64,000 nt of DNA from Agapetus fuscipes. Lineage: Eukaryota > Arthropoda > Insecta > Trichoptera > Glossosomatidae. The notes beneath the pieces were generated by a model. That model did no database searches and was not told the DNA's origin. It saw nothing but the letters and a program-made list of their open reading frames with translations. The stretch is taken from positions 186,001 through 250,000 of the forward strand of contig OX637345.1 of the NCBI GenBank assembly GCA_951799405.1, read 5' to 3'. Shown piece after piece: positions 21,535-32,670 of the stretch. The translations under genes were made by a program, and so were the position numbers. Numbering within the stretch: the stretch's first letter is position 1; each line of letters starts with the position of its first letter.

Positions 21535-22010
21535 ATTGTTACCGACATTGATGTTTGAAAGTGCAGCATGGACTACAAACGACACCGAAATGAGCAAGGT
21601 ATGTACGATGAAAATCAAACAATTCATGAATATGACAGAAAGAAATTCTAGTTAAGAATTAATGAGTACAAGAGAAATGAAAGCTGAAAGAGGATGTGTA
21701 AGTAAAGATACAAAATAATGTGTTAGGACATGTGGAAAAAATGCATGATGAAAGATTTACAAAGTGTATATACAGAGGAAATGGATGAGGAACGGGGTAA
21801 AGGGGAGACCGAGAAAAGTATGCTTGGGTCAGATTGGCGAAATTGTGAGAGAATGTGATGCACGGAGTGAGTGGAAACGTTAAAAGAAAAATATGGTGAT
21901 GGATACGAATGAATTGAAAAAGGTATGCAAGGATAGGAAGAAATGTAGGCAGGTCTAAAGAAGCTCTGGCCACCTCTAGAGAAATGGCGGCAAAGTCACA
22001 AATACAGGTT
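21535..22010 (+). mobile_element. decayed LINE 3' region
   Basis: Shares order and phrases with the intact LINE: ACATTGATGTTTGAAAGTGC (LMYGSEA region), GTATGCAAGGATAGGAAGAA, and the end CTGGCCACCTCTAG...ATGGCGGCA. Many stops and indels, so it is an old copy. Confidence 0.75.
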
Positions 22011-22339
22011 CTCGCATTGATGGTTGGGGCTGATACAGGTGGCTCATCTTACCATAACTTAAAAGTAACAACTACTTTATGGATCGCATATGGAATGCGT
22101 GGCATTGTTTTGGCTCCGTGGGTTCCCTAGTCAGTGCGGAGTCGGCGCGGACTATAAAGGAAGGAATTAAGAATACATTACACGTGATTTTCTTTGGGAG
22201 ACGCGAGCTATGACGTCACGGTGCCTGGGCAGCGGGAATTGTAGCGCTGACATTCTGCCGGGAAAACAAAACTATAATGAGTCGAACTACACAAGGATAG
22301 CTAGCTGTGATAGCCTCATGGAGATGTGGCCAGAAAATA

Positions 22340-23085
22340 AACAGAAGAAGTGGTTTGTTGCAGATTGAGCAAGAGCCAAAGAGCCATTGAGAAGAAAATG
22401 CTAGAAGTCAGTATCTGAGACCGATTACGCAACGAAAAGATTGAGGACAGTTAGACGTCTTCTTCATCAGTCGTTCTAAATCCATTGCTGAACACTGGCC
22501 TCTCAGCAGTTACACACTAAAGCATTCTGTTTATCCGACGATGGGTCGGAAGTCAGTAGTGTATGGATATGTATGAAAGCTTTCAAACACTTTGTCTGGT
22601 AATCCATATGTCTGGGCAGAATGCGTTGTGTCTGAAAAGGCCGTCTCTCAACCTCCTCTAGTTGCTCGTGTCCCGGGTCATTCTCCGCCACGTTTTCGAT
22701 CAAACCTACAACTCTTGAGATCTAACAAGTTCGTCAGATCCACTTGTTCCGCGGTCCGTGATTCTTCACGAGCTGATTTCACGAACCAAGAGCGTACTAA
22801 GAACGTCTGAGATGAAAACGCTCCATTGCAGGAAAAACACTGAGAGACTTATTAAGGAACTCAGAAATCAGAAGCATGTGCGACACTGAGGACATCGTCA
22901 GATGGAGCAGGAAGAGGAGATGGTTCTGGGGGGAGCATGTAGACCGCATGAGTATTCACGCAGGTAGTAAATACCAGACGGCCACGTCTACCAGGTCGAT
23001 CACACAGATGATGGAAGAGCAGCTGGTCTTCTGCATCACAGGAGGGAGTTCCCAATAAACAGATCTTAGATCTAATATAAGAAGA
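22340..23085 (+). mobile_element. decayed LINE 3' region of a second family
   Basis: Residues EDIVRWSRKRRWFWGEHVDRM are encoded at about 22888-22950. The end is marked by AAGAAGAAGAAC (about 23081). The same motif (QDIVRWSRSRRDHFSSMSHERLA) occurs on the minus strand at 62235-62500. No intact frame. Confidence 0.6.
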
Positions 23086-23115
23086 AGAACAAGATGTCGC
23101 TGTGTGTGGACTCAC

Positions 23116-23258
23116 CCCGCGTGCAGGAACATGTAGGTGAAGAAGCGCCAGACCTCCGCCTTCTTGTCGGGCCGGTAGATGAACACGGAGTCTATGGGAA
23201 CAGGGCCCGCCAAGGCCGCGTGGCCCGTGCTCACCGTGTAGTACGTGAAGAAGCCCAG
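23116..23258 (-). CDS. rhomboid protease exon with FFTYYT and DKK..VWRF segment
   Basis: 143 bp, residues 78-124 plus two bases. The acceptor is TCCCCAG|CTGGGC and the donor GCGGG|GTGAGT. It completes helix 1 (LGFFTYYTV), then the luminal loop (VPIDSVFIYRPDKKAEVWRF) that precedes helix 2 and FTYMFLHAG. The exon is GC-rich, unlike the AT-rich introns. Intron sequence just 5' of its acceptor (23259-23512) carries rearranged copies of this exon edge. Confidence 0.92.
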
Positions 23259-23515
23259 CTGGGGACAAGGACAAACACATCAACATCAGTGAAGGAGGCA
23301 CACATTCAACAGAGGAGTAGACCACGGAGTCTAAATGAACAGAGCTGGGGACAAGGACAAACAAATCAGTGAAAGAGAAACACATTCAACAGGGGATTAT
23401 GACTAGGTACGGAGTCTATGGGAACAGAGCTGGGGACAAGAATAAACACATAAATGAAGGAGGAACACATTCAACAGGAGAGTATGACCACGGAGTCTAT
23501 GGGAACAGCAGAGCC
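23259..23515. repeat. ~85-bp intronic triplication containing exon-edge sequence
   Basis: AGCTGGGGACAAG (the complement of the exon acceptor) occurs at 23257, 23343 and 23428. CGGAGTCTATGGGAACAG, coding sequence of the exon, occurs at about 23186 and again near 23325 (diverged), 23410 and 23495. The repeat period is 85-86 bp. The intronic units join the two exon-derived pieces with about 54 bp of coding sequence missing, and each carries a copy of the splice acceptor. Confidence 0.85.
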
Positions 23516-24739
23516 AATTTGAAAATTGACGATTGACGTCTGAAACGAACACCAAACAGTAAACTTGGAGGAAGATTGGAGAATTCCTGAGTTAGAATAG
23601 AATAGAAAGCTTCCAATGCCACCACAGTAATATATCACCACTGGCACATTAAGCTGCTGAGTGGCTGACTTATTGATGAGTTGTAGTGCACTTCGTTACG
23701 GCATCGCCCGCCGTGCTGTGGATCGTTATCGGTGTAGGGAGGAGAGACTAGTTAGTAGCGCACGTATGGAAGCTACACCTGGGCAGGGAAATCAATCAAG
23801 CTCTGACCTGCATGCGGGACTAAGCTGGCGGGGTGTAATATCAGACGATAATGCGCTCGCTGAGTGAACCATAACGAGCAGATGAAGTTGCGCAGTCCTA
23901 GTGGATACAGGGTCAAATGGGGCACTTACATTATTACAAGAAGTACGCAGAAGGTGGACTGATGAGGCTAAGCAGTCTCGTATTAGTTAGGATAGTAAGC
24001 GATAAAACATGGCCGCGTCTGATCTGCTGCTTTCACGCATTTATCGCTTGCTATCGATGGATACGATCGCTAGATAGGATGAAATTACTCACACAGGTGA
24101 AAGAGTTCATTAACTTTAGAGATACATTAAAAGTTATTCAATTCAGAAGTTCAGAGCCCTCAAAAGAATCGATACCTAGCTCTCTGATGGTTTTTAACTC
24201 AAGCGTTCTACCAACTTAGCTACTGACCTGACAGTGGGACTGACGGGAATCTGAATCGAAAATAACAACCAGACTTTTCCTTGAGGAAGGCATGACGTCA
24301 CGCGCTTGCTTATGTTAGCACATTGTTCTCACATGAGTATGCATGTATACGCGTGCGCTCGCTACATGAAGTGATCTGAGTGATTGTTCTAGGTGCCGCA
24401 GCTCTGCGCGGAATGCCGTGCAACAGTTTTTAGCGGGAAACAATGCGTTTTCTAATAGTTTTTGTTGATGTATAGGAATGTCTACAGCGACACCTCCTGT
24501 CATCACGGGCCATTTCGGCTCCACTGGTAGACGAGTCGAATAGAAGATCGACTTATTTAACTTACCCTCAATGCAAAAAACGATGAAGATTTAGCATATT
24601 ATGTTACCAATGATTACGTTATTTTTTTAATTTTCACTAGGTCTATGAAGATAATTCGTTCGTGTAATTGCGAATCCTTACAGCAATCAATCGAGGTGAG
24701 TTTTCGCCATATTTTGTACTACGGGTACAGGAAAAACAC
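23516..24739. other. intron sequence with a tRNA-like head
   Basis: Mostly unexplained. At 24172-24236 the minus strand reads TTAGCTAAGTTGGTAGAACG with a B-box-like TAGCTCTCTGA partner lost, probably a SINE head remnant. Confidence 0.5.
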
Positions 24740-24945
24740 GGGTTCAATCTTCGAAGAGGATCCCATAGATGGGGATTAGCTCCATCTCCAGGGTGTGACT
24801 GTGGGGCGGAGAAGCAGACTGTCCGGTACATAGTGGAGGAGTGCTCCATCAGAAGACACCCCCCTGGCCCGAAAGACCTCCATGAAGCCACGCTAGGAGC
24901 AGGGAAGTGGATGGAGGATTTGGATCTTTGCCCCTGACGCGGCAC
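24740..24945 (+). mobile_element. non-LTR element C-terminal fragment with CCHC-like motif
   Basis: It encodes CDCGAEKQTVRYIVEEC, the cysteine/histidine pattern found downstream of the RT domain in Jockey/CR1-type elements, and ends MEDLDLCP before a stop. Truncated at its 5' side. It is in the 28-kb intron. Confidence 0.7.
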
Positions 24946-26350
24946 GATGGCCTAGAAATACGTTGCTCTTGCCAGCCATACGAAAAGTAAGGTAAATGAT
25001 TCGAGAAAAATAATAAAATTTCTATCGAGCAAAAATCTCGCCTACTTGCAGTGCGCGGCCTGATGTTTGACAGTGGGTATCGCTTGGGCTGCCATTGTAG
25101 CATTGCATTATTAGACAACATCGTTTGGAACGTTTCGCGCTGATTTATGTTTACAGGTATGTTTGCTTGCTAAACCACGAATACTAGAGTTGGGAAACAA
25201 ACATAAATTAACCAAACCAGCCGTGATTGAAATTATAACGATCATTGCAGGTGTACCTACTACGATCGGTATTTTTAGTGAACAACGTATTTATTGTATT
25301 TCAGCCATAACTTGTGCAAGGTTTTCCTTGCAGTATTTTATTTATGTTTATCTTTTTCAGGGAGAAGCGGTGATTTTTTGTTACAACATTTGCAATGTAC
25401 AGTATGGGTGGTCAGCCTCATACCAACCTATAAGTCAAGGAATAAAAAATAGATTCCGATAATGAGGGATCTTGCTATTTTACAGTATTGAGTGTAACTT
25501 CGCCTGCACGATACTGCATTGAAGTTATGACTCTCTGTCCTGTCTTTAACCCAGTCAAGTGCATTTTGAATGCGCAGGGTCCATTCACTCCGACTTGGTT
25601 ACCACTCAGAATATGGAGCCAAAACACCTCATTTCTTGAGTAAAAGGTCTCATATCTTGTATTGATTGTAATAGAGTTATTGGTTGCCACAATTTGGCCG
25701 GAGTTGCCACAAGTTGGCCGGGGTTGCTATACGTTAGAAAGGGTTCCCGAGGCCTTGATTCATGGCCCTGTTTAGTATTATGCTAATAGGCCGGCTCGGT
25801 AAGCGGGGCCATAAATTGGCCAGGTAGTTATACTTTATGCTTTATGGGAGGAGCCTACCTAGGAGGAGCAGGCGGCAGGAGGACTGGGGACAGAGAGCTA
25901 CAGGCACGAGAATAATCATTTAGTAGAACTTACACTAAACAAAAAAATAATGTAAACTGGGAATGCAGTCGTTGGAAATGTTAACAAATTAAAATGAATT
26001 AAGAATTAAATTTACATAATAATAACACGCTTTATTCCCTTCTATTCACGAGGAGGGTGCAATACGTGACCAGTCATATAAAAATATACCTACGAGTTAA
26101 ATACAGGAAATAAGAAAAACGATGTCATAATTATATGTACGTGAGAAAAGAGAATAGATGCAGGTTTACGAAAAAGAAGGAAAATGAAATATCAGCGGTT
26201 TGAAGAACATCATAGGTACATTTATTTCCGACGTTTCGTTAGTATCTCAGCTAGTGCCCTCGGGAAACTCCCTTGTTATGTGGAGATCAAGCATGAACTG
26301 TTTGTCACATCACGCATTTTTGTCATTCCCTTTCCTCCTACCTTTACTAA
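24946..26350. other. intron sequence, one repeat head fragment
   Basis: At 25400-25442 (minus) is the head of the TAGATT-tail module only. At 26195-26275 is a CTGAGATACTAACGAAACGT phrase (minus strand), discussed as a doubtful ribozyme relic. No gene. Confidence 0.5.
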
Positions 26351-26572
26351 TGGGTTGATATTACGTTGACCACGCGTCGTCTAAAAAACCGTTCACTTTG
26401 CCGATGTCACCCCTGTTTTAGTTTGCAGGGTTTATGCTCATTTGACGTTTGTTTTTTTAATTTATTTTGAAAGTACATGTGCGACATGTGTAAGGACGAA
26501 CTTAAACGTGTCTGCTTGTGGCATGCATTTAGTATGAAACCTAAATTTTCATATATTTGTACAACTAAGATA
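26351..26572 (+). mobile_element. TAGATT-tail module copy
   Basis: Diverged copy: GGTTGATATTACGTTGACCA head, CACTTTGCCGATGTCACCCC middle, GTCTGCTTGTGGCATGCATT end. The tail is decayed to ACAACTAAGATAA. Confidence 0.75.
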
Positions 26573-26984
26573 ATGCACAGACAACGAACTGAATCCCTTG
26601 CATTTCTGCTTACTAAAAAACAATTGAAAAAGTCAGGAGGTGTTTATTTAAAATAACACTTCACCAAGAATAATATGATTTTCTTTTTACTTTATATTTA
26701 TTTGAGACGAGTTTCAAGGCAGTTAAACCTCATTTTTTTAGGGCTCATGATCTCTCTGTAGCGGTCTTTAATAAGCCTCATACAAAGTTAGTTGTATTGG
26801 AGAAAGCTGCTTTCCTCGTATAGACTGGTATAGCTCCCTGGTACAGTACCAGCGCGGCCTAGAGTATGCGGACTATAATACAGAACAGGGGGTAGTGGAC
26901 TATTAGCATAGGAACTGGGGGAGGAGAGCAGGGAACTGATTTCCGTGGTGATTGGGAATGTTATTTAATACTGAAAGAAATACC

Positions 26985-27075
26985 TCTACATTACCTCAAT
27001 ATTACCTCTGTATTCCCTCTTTATTACCTTCGTATTACCTCTATATTACCACTTTAAAATACCAGAGTACCTCTA
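26985..27075. repeat. degenerate ATTACCTC array
   Basis: The phrase TATTACCTC and variants recur about eight times with 11-14 bp spacing. Confidence 0.7.
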
Positions 27076-27130
27076 CGTACATTGTCCTGTATATTACCTA
27101 AGATGGCGTTAAGTTCTGTAAACATATTTA

Positions 27131-27382
27131 GATTCTAATCTAATCTAAGATACAAAGATATATATCATTTAAGATTTATATTAAATGCATTCCCACAAGC
27201 AGATTGTATAATTTCGCGCTAACACATTCCGCATGTGGACCTACAATATAAAAACCCAATCTCAAATGAACATAAGCCCTGCAACTCTTGCCGTCCTTCC
27301 CTGAAACAGGGGTGACATTGGCAAAGTGAACCATTTTTTACAGTATGGGTGGTCAGCCGCATACCAACCTATAAGTCAAGGA
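27131..27382 (-). mobile_element. TAGATT-tail module copy, well preserved
   Basis: On the minus strand it starts TTCCTTGACTTATAGGTTGG and contains TGAAACAGGGGTGAC (complement), GGAATGCATTTAATA and a TTAGATTAGAATC tail. It belongs to the same subfamily as the copies at 53812 and 54140. Confidence 0.9.
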
Positions 27383-27454
27383 ACTCGCATAATGAGAAGG
27401 TTGTGTGAGGAATGCTATAACATATTATCTTCCTCTAAGTAGCAAAGCCATAAA

Positions 27455-27660
27455 GTCTCAAGATTCATATTAAATCTAGGCTCAAATACAGGCACGTATA
27501 AGTTCACAAGTACACATGCTGCATGAATTCTTGCATAATATAAACCTAAGCATTTAACGAACATTAACTCTGCAAATCGAGCGAATTCACATGAAAAAGG
27601 GGTGACATGTGCAAAAAGAGACAAATTGTACAGCATGAGTGGTTGGCTTGCTATAAGAGG
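27455..27660 (-). mobile_element. TAGATT-tail module, old copy
   Basis: Recognisable by GGTGACATGTGCAAA and TACAGCATGAGTGGTTGGC, in the same order as the better copies. Strongly diverged. Confidence 0.6.
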
Positions 27661-27748
27661 GAATCCCAGTTAATCTTCTCTCATAAATATTTTACGTGTT
27701 TTGTTGAGTTGTCCAGTTATTGCCATCATGAGGACATAATACACAATA

Positions 27749-28074
27749 AACGCAATGCAACTAAGCTACACATATAGTGTAACTTCATGCCGCATTATCC
27801 CCGAAGGGTTTCGCATGTGGCGAGTGGAACCTATTTATTTTTACAGGTAAGGGGGCGACCTTACGCCAACCACTTCAGTTGAAGTTGGGGTTGCCCAGCT
27901 CCCGAGAGGGCTGGTACTCATTTCTTGTGAGGGCTGAGTAAACCTTGTCGGTATTTTATTATGGGGTTTAAAATAAACACCGAAACGGGAAATCATTTCT
28001 GATACCCTCGGTGGGATTCGAACCCGAGCTCACGGGGCGGAATGCAAGCACTCTACCGACAGCTATCGACCGGA
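27749..28074 (-). mobile_element. tRNA-derived SINE, near full length
   Basis: On the minus strand the head GGTCGATAGCTGTCGGTAGA and B box GGGTTCGAATCCC are followed by the family body and GTGTAGCTTAGTTGCAT near the end. The T tail is lost. Confidence 0.88.
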
Positions 28075-28227
28075 CTATAATAATATATTTAATTATTTTT
28101 TATTGTTATACACTCATTATCTCCCATATAATATTTCAGTTATATTTTCACCTTCAGTTCATTATAATGCTATCAGCGGTCGTTACATTTAAGGACACCA
28201 GAAGCTCAGCGCGCCGAGTATACGACA

Positions 28228-28330
28228 CTGCGTGAATCTCACTTCACTTGCGTAAATCGAAAATGTACGGAGCACACGCCAGCACTCCTGGAGAGTGACG
28301 TAGTTTTCATACACGCGACGTTGTGCACTC
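28228..28330 (-). mobile_element. MITE family M2 copy
   Basis: Contains TTGCGTAAATCGAAAATGTA and CAGCACTCCTGGAGAGTGA (complement of the family's AGTGCC core). Diverged ends. Confidence 0.5.
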
Positions 28331-28799
28331 GGCGCTGGGCACACCGCCCCTAATGAAGTATTAATGCGACGTTTGCCTTTACGACTCGCCAGTAAAAGCG
28401 CGCTTGTGTCGGGAGCTCAACAATAAAAGTGGGCATTAAAAATTGTGACAATCGGCGTTCTCAGAATTCCGGGAAATTCGCTGGAATGGAGTCGGAACAT
28501 TCTGAATTCCTATCGGCTGCAGTTACAGGGCCAGTAATTCAGAAACATCGAACCACTTACTTTTAGAGTCATAGGCACGCCTCTAACCTAGAGGTTCTTG
28601 TTACGTTGAGCCGTAGTTTTAATCTCACGAGAATGTTTCCCGCAACTTACTAGTAAAAATATATAGCTTTATTAGTGTCCATGTGCTGTGGGTCCTTCTG
28701 ACACATAAATACAGTGATATACTCTCTGTTGCAAAAACAACATGCACGATTCATATTTAATGTGTACAAGTGTAAGTTCGCGTTTACACATTTGCATGT

Positions 28800-29025
28800 G
28801 TAACTATGTGTATCACCCACAGTGTAAAAATTGGTCCACTTTTGCCAATTTCATCTCTGTTTCAGGGAAAGTCAACAAAATTTACAGGGCAGAGCTTATG
28901 TTCATTCGAGATTTGTTTTTTTTATATTTTGTAAGTACACATACGACATGCAGCAGGTGTATGCGCAAACTTACACGTTTCTGCTTCTGGATATGTACTT
29001 AATATGAATCTACCATGTTGATATA
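28800..29025 (+). mobile_element. TAGATT-tail module, old copy
   Basis: CACCCACAGTGTAAAAATTG, TCTCTGTTTCAGGGAAAGTC and GCTTATGTTCATTCGAGATT appear in family order. The tail is not preserved. Confidence 0.7.
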
Positions 29026-29665
29026 CCTACTTTTATGATTTATAGATGTTTAAGTTTTCAGAAACGGAAAAGTCACTTTTCCCGGATACAGTTGTCATGA
29101 AGGAATTGAGATGTTTTACAGTTGTTTTTAATTGTCACAAGCTGCTACAGTTGTCGCTGTGTGTGGAATGTAAATGAGTGTCGTGCCGCCTTATTAACCA
29201 TCGCGTGGGCCCCTTAATATTCTCACTAACCGACATTTTGTACTCGATACCTTTAATACATCGCCAAGGCTGCCTCAATATACGTAGACTCTACGACGCA
29301 GACCATGCCTTGTAATACGTCCAACAAGATGCTTTTATGTGTGTATGAGGCAGAGGATATCATGATATCTGACATAAAAGACCTTGAGATACGTTTAAGA
29401 CGATACCTGTCTTCTTCTATTACGTCGAGAATAACTTAATTTACAAATTGTAGAGTATCGCTTAATGTAGGTACGTCAGAGGATATTTTTATAAACGTAC
29501 TAGAGGATACCGTAATATACATTGTGGAATGTAGAAAACACCTTATTTTACGTCACAGAGGAAGCCTCAATTAACGTCGTAGAGGATTTCGTATTAGACG
29601 GCGTAGATGATCCCTTCATGAACGCATTAAAGGATAATAATAATAATAAAGATACCTTAATTGTA

Positions 29666-29950
29666 TTATTTAGATTTTGGGCAGTAACTTTGTGAAAGCA
29701 CATTTTAATTAATTAAAATACTTTTTTAACTTTGTTACAATTCACTTGAGTTTTATTTTTTAAAAAACACAACCAGTTTCGGGAGAAGCAGTAGGTACCT
29801 CCCATCTTCAGGTGTAAATATCAACAGTTGTAAATATCAATAGTTGATATTTACACTTGAAGATGGGAGGTACTGCTTCTCCCGAAACTGGTTGTGTTTT
29901 TTAAAAAATAAAACTCAAGTGAATTGTAACAAAGTTAAAAAAGTATTTTA
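29666..29950. mobile_element. palindromic retroposon with hammerhead core (E1), 14-bp target duplication
   Basis: ATACCTTAATTGTA flanks it at 29652-29665 and 29951-29964. A head of about 45 bp (TTAGATTTTGGGCAGTAAC, TTTGTGAAAG) is followed by two inverted arms of about 110 bp. Each arm holds a hammerhead-type core, read outward from the centre. It has the same build as 47204-47446. Confidence 0.88.
29766..29820 (-). ncRNA. hammerhead ribozyme candidate in E1 left arm
   Basis: The minus strand reads ACAC, CTGAAGA, a GGGAG...CTCCC stem II, GAAAC, TG, GTT, then GTGT. All core bases fit the hammerhead rule (CUGANGA, GAAA, UH). Stem I (ACAC/GTGT) pairs. The cleavage triplet is GUU. The partner in the right arm (29851-29898, plus) has TTGAAGA, a changed core base. 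Confidence 0.75.
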
Positions 29951-30239
29951 ATACCTTAATTGTAGTCGTAGAGGATATACTTGTATACATCGGAGATGAT
30001 ACTTTAAATACGTTGTAGAGAATATTTCTATACGTCGTCGTAGAGATAATCTCATCATATTATGTCGTAGAGAATGATTTCATATACGTCGTAGAGGAAA
30101 CCTGCACGTCGGCGTAGAGGATAGCTTGATATACGTCCTGAAGATTTGCTCGGAAATCAACATTTTCAAGTAACCCATCAGCTCAGTTATCTGAAAAAAT
30201 AATTCATAAAATCGAATGATCCTTGAACGTGAAAACAAA

Positions 30240-30455
30240 TGTTATTCTTTATTCCAAAATTGGTTCACTTTTGTCAATGTCTCCCATGTTTCGAGGCGGC
30301 AAAGATTACATGGTTAATGTTATTTTGAGGTTTGAGTTTTTACATTGTAAGTGCACATGCATCTTGTAAAAGCGTACTCTTGCACGCGTCTGTGTGTGGG
30401 CGCGCATTGAATATGTACTTTAACTTGTAATATATCTTTGCAACTTTGATAGACG
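30240..30455 (+). mobile_element. TAGATT-tail module, old copy
   Basis: AAAATTGGTTCACTTTTGTC, CATTGTAAGTGCACATGCAT and TATATCTTTGCAACTT in family order. Head missing. Confidence 0.7.
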
Positions 30456-30667
30456 AAAATTAATTTGATTCAAAGATTTTGCCTGCTCCTGAAAGACAAG
30501 ATTCTCATTCCTTGTATGACTTCTAACACTAAAGAAAAAATAATAACGACACCATCGGAACTCCAAGCTTTTCTCTCCGAATGCCAGCGCTCTAACAACT
30601 GAATTTTCGACTAAACAGAAAACTGTAATGTCATAACTACTCCGAGATCTTTAGCCCAAGTGGAGAA

Positions 30668-30805
30668 CATTGCGTAGATTCCCCTCGATCAAGTAAACAG
30701 TAAACATGCATGAGAACTGAATCACTCACTGGGGGTGCTGGTGGACTTTCTATATAAAATGCTTTCTATTCACGCGATCGAGGAGACTTCAATACTCGGG
30801 CTACT
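30668..30805 (+). mobile_element. MITE family M2 copy
   Basis: Starts CATTGCGTAGATTCCCCTCG, middle AATCACTCACTGGGGGTGCT, ends CGCGATCGAGGAGACTTC and ATACTCGGG, which are inverted relative to each other. Confidence 0.65.
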
Positions 30806-30880
30806 TCTACGATTCGAACCGCCAACCTTTTGATTGCAAGTCCGAGGTTATAACCTCTAGACTGTGTCGGCGTGGCAGCA
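30806..30880 (-). repeat. tRNA-like sequence (pseudo-tRNA or SINE head)
   Basis: The minus strand reads CAGTCTAGAGGTTATAACC (A-box-like), an anticodon-like loop TTGCAAT, then GGCGGTTCGAATCG (B box). Acceptor ends do not pair convincingly, so I do not call a functional tRNA. Confidence 0.5.
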
Positions 30881-31059
30881 ACACACGAAAATGAAATTCC
30901 TCTGCCGGAATACTTACATAAATTAGTGCGAACTTTTTATTAGGAAATCCATCACGCGACGTCGGCAACATTCGTTAGCTGAAGTATTCGTGTGTTGTAA
31001 TTATAATGTCTCATTGAATTTAAATGATAATTTAAATAATAAAACATTTTGTTACAGTT

Positions 31060-31319
31060 GTTTGACTTACATGTTGGTATGAGGCTGACCACCCGTCCTG
31101 TGAAAATTTGTTCCACTTTTACAAATGTCACCCGTTTGTTTCAGGGTAAGTCGATAGGCATCGCATTATTATTTGTTTATTTTAGATTCGGGTTTTATTA
31201 AGTACATTTGCAGCATGTGTAAACGTCAACTTAAACGTACGTCTGCTTGTGGGAATGCATCGAATGTACACCTTAAATGTTAATATTCTTTGTAACTTTT
31301 ATAAAAGATTTTAGATAAG
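31060..31319 (+). mobile_element. TAGATT-tail module, first of a tandem pair
   Basis: Diverged copy from TTTGACTTACATGTTGGTAT to AAAAGATTTTAGATAAGA. A better-preserved copy follows after only a few bases. Confidence 0.75.
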
Positions 31320-31324
31320 ATTAT

Positions 31325-31591
31325 TCCTTGATTTATAGGTTGGTATGAGGCTGACCACTCATACTGTAAAAAATGGTTCACTTTGCCAATGTCACCCCTG
31401 TTTCAGGGAAGGTCGGCAAGAGTTGCAGGGCTTATGTTCATTTGAGATTGGGTTTTCATATTGTAGGTCCACATGCGGCATGTGTTCGCGCGAAATTATA
31501 CATGTCTGCTTGTGGGAATGCGTTTAATATTAATCTTAAATGATATATATCTTTGCAGCTTAGATTTGATTAGATTAGATTAGGATGCGCC
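31325..31591 (+). mobile_element. TAGATT-tail module, second of a tandem pair
   Basis: Close to consensus: CCTTGATTTATAGGTTGG head, CCAATGTCACCCCTGTTTCA, then tail GATTTGATTAGATTAGATTA. Confidence 0.88.
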
Positions 31592-32670
31592 TACAACAAT
31601 GCATTTAAATGAAATGATGAACGAATTTTCAAATTACTTTAAAAACATAACCTGGCTTACTTGCTAACTTACCTTACTAACTGATGTTTTCAGGAAAACT
31701 CCGGAAAATCAATCAGAAAGCGTTCCTGACAGAAAATAAACAAGGTAACAGTGAACGGGGGAGCACACACGAAACTGCTCCTATAAATTGAAATGTATTG
31801 CTATGATTTATAGTCCCGAGTGTTGCCACAGAAATAAAACTGAAAAAATCAAGATCGAACGTAAATAAAGGTAGGCAAGAAATAATATAATAAATTAATT
31901 TTATTATATACGCGATACATACATATTTACGGCTGGCAACACACGCCGGCCTTCCCTCCATTTTGTCGTCGCATGTCAAGCGCCATTTTGTGTAAGCGCC
32001 ATTTTTTTCTTCATCTTTCGTTGCATACTATTATTTAAAAGCCCCCCAAGCATTAAACTCAACCAAAGCGTTTAACAAAAATATAAGAAACTGAAACTCT
32101 CATTAGAGGTGCCGTTTAAGTTTCTGTACATCATTTGGATAAACGCTTGTAATGTTTGTTACTTGCGGTACTAAACAATCATAAATAAGGGACGGGCCGT
32201 TTCAATTTTTTCAAAGGCAATTTAAAAACAGAAACACGCGGTAATTTGAAATTGGAACGTGGAATGTTACTTTTCCAAATTTCAGTATAATGTTGCCATG
32301 ATTAAATATTGTAAAATTATACAGAAATTTTAAATTAAGTAACATTTTCCAAAAACGTTTTTTTTAAGTTTCCACACACGTGCAAGTCCGCGCTTACACA
32401 CTTTGTTGTTTATGCCTTGTTTTGTATGAGGATAACATGAAGAAACAGTTTGAGAAAATGAAATTTGTCATTAAAAATAATCACTCTTTTTTGAGTAACT
32501 CAAACACATGATGATCTTTAATCTAAGTTGCACAAATAGCATTCAAATCAACCCCCCTCCCCCCCCCCCCCGCTGTTTCAGAAAAAGTTGGCAAGAATTG
32601 CAAGATGTATGTTAATTTAAGACATAGGTTATATTTTGTCTTGTGGGTATGTAGGTATTCATTTTGAGTC

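Larger units (their letters stand above)
29232..30130. repeat. degenerate ~28-bp tandem array (ACGTCGTAGAGGAT)
   Basis: The phrase ACGTCGTAGAGGAT or close variants recurs at about 29470, 29500, 29552, 29574, 29602, 29967, 30010, 30034, 30063, 30085 and 30107, usually 22-30 bp apart, with more diverged units to the left. It is interrupted at 29666-29950 by the palindromic ribozyme element. No frame is conserved. Confidence 0.75.

Noticed and set aside
22455..22480. CTGATGAAGAAGACGTC (minus strand) as a hammerhead start
   Set aside because: No GAAA partner downstream; part of a decayed LINE.
22861..23385. 174-codon minus-strand frame across the rhomboid exon
   Set aside because: It reads the exon in the wrong frame. 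The correct frame gives the conserved rhomboid residues between canonical splice sites.
23955..23990. CTGATGAGGCTAAGCAG as a satellite-type hammerhead
   Set aside because: No GAAAC follows at a workable distance.
26195..26275. CTGAGATACTAACGAAACGTC on the minus strand as a hammerhead
   Set aside because: The core is CTGAGA, not CTGANGA, and no stem II can form. Kept only as a possible decayed relative.
29280..30130. CRISPR-like array
   Set aside because: Units are degenerate, there are no uniform spacers, and the context is an animal intron.
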